Assembly: GCA_028682985.1 (NCBI GenBank)
Contig: JAJRAE010000227.1
Location: 1 to 8,791, forward strand
Direction of reading: 5' to 3'
Length of the DNA: 8,791 nucleotides
Source: Methanobacterium sp.
GTDB lineage: Archaea > Methanobacteriota > Methanobacteria > Methanobacteriales > Methanobacteriaceae
Below the pieces are notes generated by a model, which was not told the origin of the DNA, searched no databases, and worked only from the letters and a program-made list of their open reading frames with translations. This document shows, piece after piece, positions 6,442 through 8,791 of the stretch (position 1 is the stretch's first letter; every line of letters starts with the position of its first letter). A program made the position numbers and the translations under genes.

Positions 6442-6511
6442 AATATAAAGACATTGAAAAATTAAGTCAAAATAGGATTAAAAAATAAAAAACTTTTGGA
6501 GTAAAAAATAA
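6442..6511 (+). other. Spacer between the ligase gene and truD
   Basis: These 70 A/T-rich bases hold GGAG (6498-6501) ten bases before the truD ATG as the ribosome binding site. No hairpin or strong T-run is seen on the plus strand, so read-through from the ligase gene is possible. A separate truD promoter cannot be ruled out. Confidence 0.35.
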
Positions 6512-7765
6512 ATGCTCAATGCTGAAACATATATCACCACCCAGGAAGGAATTGGAGGAGAAATAAGGAATAAATATGAAGATTTCTATGTGGAGGAAAT
6601 ACCAAAATCATTACCCAGCGGAACCGGACCGAATACTTGGATATTAATAGAAAAAATAGGCAGAAACACCCTGGATGTAGTGCTGGACATAGCCCGGGAG
6701 TACAAGTTAAGCAGGAAGAGAATGGGATTTGCCGGGATGAAGGATAAAGCCGCAGTCACCAGACAGTGGATATGCATAAGTAACATGGAAATAGAAAAGT
6801 TAGAAGGGTTAGAAAATAAATTATACCAAGTAAAAATCCTTAAAATAATCCAAAATGAGAAGAAATTGAGAATAGGACAATTAAAAGGAAATAAATTCAA
6901 AATACTAATAAGAAACACCAATAACCCAGAGGTAGATACAAAAACTGCTGCAAATGTTCTAGAACAGCTCAGTAGGATTGGGGTTCCCAATTACTATGGC
7001 TGGCAGCGGTTCGGCCAGAAACGTCCCAACACCCACCTGGTGGGTAAATTCCTGGTTCAGAATGATTTAAAAGGGGCAGTGAATAGTTATATCGGAAATC
7101 CCTATCCAGATGAACAGGAACACATCCAGAATGCCAGACAACTCTATGATGAAGGTCATTATCAGGATGCATTGGAATCAATGCCTTCTGGATTGAGATA
7201 CGAGAAGATGATGCTTCGAGAGATCATAAGAGAGAATAATAAGAAAGAAGAACTGGATGATCAATCATATATAAAAGCCATGAGAAGCCTTCCCAAACCA
7301 CTTAGTCGTATGTTCGTACACGCCTACCAATCTTACCTTTTCAATAAGGCGGTAAGTGAAAGAGCTAAACTAGGTATTGATAAATATGTCGATGGAGATA
7401 TAATAATAGACAATCAGGAGCATCTCATTCATGAATTTAAAGCCCAAGACATCCAGGAACAGATTAATCAATTCCAGGCACATCCCACTGCACCGCTATA
7501 TGGTAGTAAAGTCCCTCTGGGTCAGGGACAAATAGGTGATATAGAACAACGGATAATCCAGGAAGAAAATCTTAAATTAGAAGACTTTTTGGTACCTAAA
7601 ATGCCTAAACTGGGAAGTCACGGACTGCGTCGGGCAGTTAGATTTAAAGTGTGGGACATCAGGGCAGAACATACTGATGAAGGAGTTTTATTAAGTTTCT
7701 CCATACCAAAAGGGTGTTACGCTACCGCAGTGCTTAGAGAAGTGATGAAAAAGGATGTTTACTAG
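6512..7765 (+). CDS. truD: tRNA pseudouridine(13) synthase TruD
   Basis: Isomerises uridine 13 of tRNA to pseudouridine; archaeal and eukaryotic relatives (TruD/Pus7) may modify further sites. At 417 residues it has the archaeal length. Catalytic aspartate D78 sits in GFAGMKDKAAVTRQ (72-85). NYYGWQRFG (160-168) is the family's second motif. A TRUD-type insertion occupies roughly 175-260, followed by FVHAYQSYLFN (268-278). The closing signatures GLRRAVRF (371-378) and FSIPKGCYATAVLRE (396-410) are complete. All motifs are intact, so the enzyme should be functional. The ATG follows GGAG by ten bases. The UGSC-family gene begins 15 bp after the stop on the same strand, which makes truD the likely first gene of a three-gene unit. 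Confidence 0.96.
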   Translation: MLNAETYITTQEGIGGEIRNKYEDFYVEEIPKSLPSGTGPNTWILIEKIGRNTLDVVLDIAREYKLSRKRMGFAGMKDKAAVTRQWICISNMEIEKLEGLENKLYQVKILKIIQNEKKLRIGQLKGNKFKILIRNTNNPEVDTKTAANVLEQLSRIGVPNYYGWQRFGQKRPNTHLVGKFLVQNDLKGAVNSYIGNPYPDEQEHIQNARQLYDEGHYQDALESMPSGLRYEKMMLREIIRENNKKEELDDQSYIKAMRSLPKPLSRMFVHAYQSYLFNKAVSERAKLGIDKYVDGDIIIDNQEHLIHEFKAQDIQEQINQFQAHPTAPLYGSKVPLGQGQIGDIEQRIIQEENLKLEDFLVPKMPKLGSHGLRRAVRFKVWDIRAEHTDEGVLLSFSIPKGCYATAVLREVMKKDVY

Positions 7766-7780
7766 TCAAAGTGTTTTATA

Positions 7781-8308
7781 ATGAAGATAAAGATCATAGA
7801 AAGGGAAGTTCTCAATCCCCTGGGGGATACCGATGCTTTAGAAATAGAGATGAATGATATTCCAGGACAGATTCGATCATTAACACTGATAGACAACACC
7901 AAACCCGGAGCAGATATTCTGCTTAAAAAAATAAATGAAAATATCCCCTCAAATAAATTAATTAATATAAAAAAGCCAGCCGGAGCCCCGGCAGCAGATG
8001 AACAGATAAAAAAAGCCCGGGCTGACTTAGCTATTTTAGCATTAGGAGATTGTGGATCCTGCACCACCTGGTTGATACTGGATGCCATAAAACTGGAAAA
8101 GCACAGTATTCCCACCATATCTATTTGTTCTGATATTTTCACCTCCTTCGCCAGGGAACTGGCCCAGTCCTACGGGGCCACTGATTTAAGGATAGTGGAA
8201 GTGAAACATCCCATAGCAGGCCAATCCAGAGAAATAATAGAGGATAAAGCGGGGTCAGCAATTAATCAAATAAAAAAATTTCTTAAAATAAATGAGACTG
8301 AGAAATAA
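7781..8308 (+). CDS. UGSC-family protein, cysteine (CGSC) form, function unknown
   Basis: A 175-residue protein I recognise as a UGSC-family member. The family is named for a Sec-Gly-Ser-Cys motif in its selenoprotein versions; here the motif is C91-G-S-C94 inside ALGDCGSCTTW, and the first codon is an ordinary TGT (8051-8053). Other family marks are LTLIDNTKPGADILLKK (34-50), KPAGAP (65-70), the segment IPTISICSDIFTSFARELA (110-128), and VKHPIAG (141-147). The predicted fold alternates alpha and beta with no signal or membrane segment, so it is cytosolic. The paired thiols suggest redox or metal chemistry, but the family's function is unknown to me. It starts 15 bp after truD with only a poor ribosome binding site (AAAGTG), suggesting coupled translation. 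Its TAA shares one base with the ATG of the next gene. Confidence 0.83.
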   Translation: MKIKIIEREVLNPLGDTDALEIEMNDIPGQIRSLTLIDNTKPGADILLKKINENIPSNKLINIKKPAGAPAADEQIKKARADLAILALGDCGSCTTWLILDAIKLEKHSIPTISICSDIFTSFARELAQSYGATDLRIVEVKHPIAGQSREIIEDKAGSAINQIKKFLKINETEK

Positions 8309-8791
8309 TGGGAGAAAATAGGAAAAAGGAAGAATATAAAACCCAAATAGTTAACCAGAGCTGCGGCTGCCAGCTAGATGAATTCATAGTCCAGAATAGG
8401 TCTGATAAGGAAAGGCTGTGCAGTGTGCAGGGCGCTGATTTTGAGGTCTTCCAGGACCCAGATGTGGAAAGGGTGAGCCAGAACTTTTACATAAAAAAAC
8501 AGACCGATGGTCTGCCTATCATACCACCAACCAAAACTCGAGTTCAGAAATTTCTTAAATACACAGATCAAAAACCAGATGAAGTAATAAGAATACTCCC
8601 ACCAAAAAGGGGGAAAGCAACCCTGGAAAAAATAGCTATCAACGCGGCTATGGCCGGTTGCCTACCCACCTACATGCCGGTTGTTCAGCATTCAATTAGG
8701 GCGGCTGGTCAAGAAATGTTCAATTTACCGGCGGTGAATGCCACCACTCACCCCATTGCCATTTGTATGGTAATAAACGGACCAGTATCCC
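8308..8791 (+). CDS. Conserved UGSC-partner protein of unknown function, 3' end outside window
   Basis: Open from the ATG at 8308 (overlapping the preceding stop as TAATG) to the window edge, 161 residues visible with no stop. I tentatively recognise it as the larger protein often encoded with UGSC proteins. The marks are TDGLPIIPPTKTRVQKFL (66-83), ILPPKRGKATLEKIAINAAM (96-115) with AGC (116-118), YMPVV (122-126), and NATTHPIAICMVINGP (144-159). The first 60 residues are less typical and hold C19-G-C21 and C38. There is no signal peptide or membrane segment in the visible part. Family members are about twice this length, so half is likely missing. The one-base overlap implies tight co-expression and probably a complex with the UGSC protein. 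Function is unknown; the cysteines hint at thiol or metal chemistry, which is inference only. Confidence 0.75.
   Translation, partial: MGENRKKEEYKTQIVNQSCGCQLDEFIVQNRSDKERLCSVQGADFEVFQDPDVERVSQNFYIKKQTDGLPIIPPTKTRVQKFLKYTDQKPDEVIRILPPKRGKATLEKIAINAAMAGCLPTYMPVVQHSIRAAGQEMFNLPAVNATTHPIAICMVINGPVS

Noticed and set aside
6586..6990. Minus-strand open frame inside truD
   Set aside because: Antisense of TruD catalytic motifs; its hydrophobic composition results from reading purine-rich codons backwards.
8051..8053. Possible selenocysteine at the UGSC motif
   Set aside because: The codon is TGT, an ordinary cysteine, so no recoding element is needed.
7762..8142. Minus-strand open frame opposite the UGSC gene
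   Set aside because: The plus strand shows clear family motifs, including CGSC, and fits the operon spacing; the minus frame shows none.
8374..8571. Minus-strand open frame opposite the last gene
   Set aside because: The plus-strand frame through this region matches a conserved protein family and overlaps its upstream partner in the usual way.
1..8791. CRISPR array, insertion sequence, tRNA or rRNA genes
   Set aside because: No spaced direct repeats, transposase motifs, terminal inverted repeats, or tRNA T-loop or acceptor patterns were seen on either strand.

Overview
The window reads as chromosomal DNA of a methanogenic archaeon, most likely of the Methanobacteriales (Methanobacterium-like). 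This rests on an AT-rich genome, Shine-Dalgarno sequences of the GGTGA/GAGGTGAT type, AT-rich TATA-like boxes instead of bacterial -35/-10 promoters, a TruD of the archaeal length class, a deaminase of the methanogen 5'-deoxyadenosine type, and a PaaK-like ligase of the kind that includes coenzyme F390 synthetases. The taxonomic call is an inference from protein recognition; no database was searched. No tRNA, rRNA, insertion sequence or CRISPR array is seen, and no gene-free stretch exceeds 174 bases.

Layout. (1) Positions 1-1444, minus strand: hisG (long form) followed by a fumarylacetoacetate-hydrolase-family gene whose 3' end lies outside the window. (2) Positions 1572-3581, plus strand, divergent from hisG: an MTA/SAH/5'-deoxyadenosine deaminase and, 27 bp later, a HAD phosphatase. 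A hairpin with a T-run lies between this pair and the next, converging, block. (3) Positions 3612-4926, minus strand: a two-gene operon of a YhbD/DUF4004-type HTH protein and a bactofilin-like beta-helix protein. This pair is known from Firmicutes, is more AT-rich than its surroundings, and has a clean 7+4+7 palindrome between a TATA-like box and the expected transcription start. (4) Positions 5101-6441, plus strand: a PaaK-family adenylate-forming ligase, possibly a coenzyme F390 synthetase. (5) Positions 6512 to the end, plus strand: truD, then a UGSC-family protein in its cysteine form (CGSC), then an overlapping partner gene that runs off the window.

How they fit. Blocks 1 and 2 are core metabolism: histidine biosynthesis, recycling of the nucleoside by-products of SAM chemistry, and a small phosphatase of unknown substrate. 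Block 3 looks like a self-contained cytoskeletal cassette with its own regulator, probably acquired from bacteria. Block 5 places two proteins of unknown function, with conserved redox-type cysteines, behind a tRNA pseudouridine synthase. The items most worth following are the YhbD-bactofilin cassette with its putative operator, and the UGSC/partner pair.
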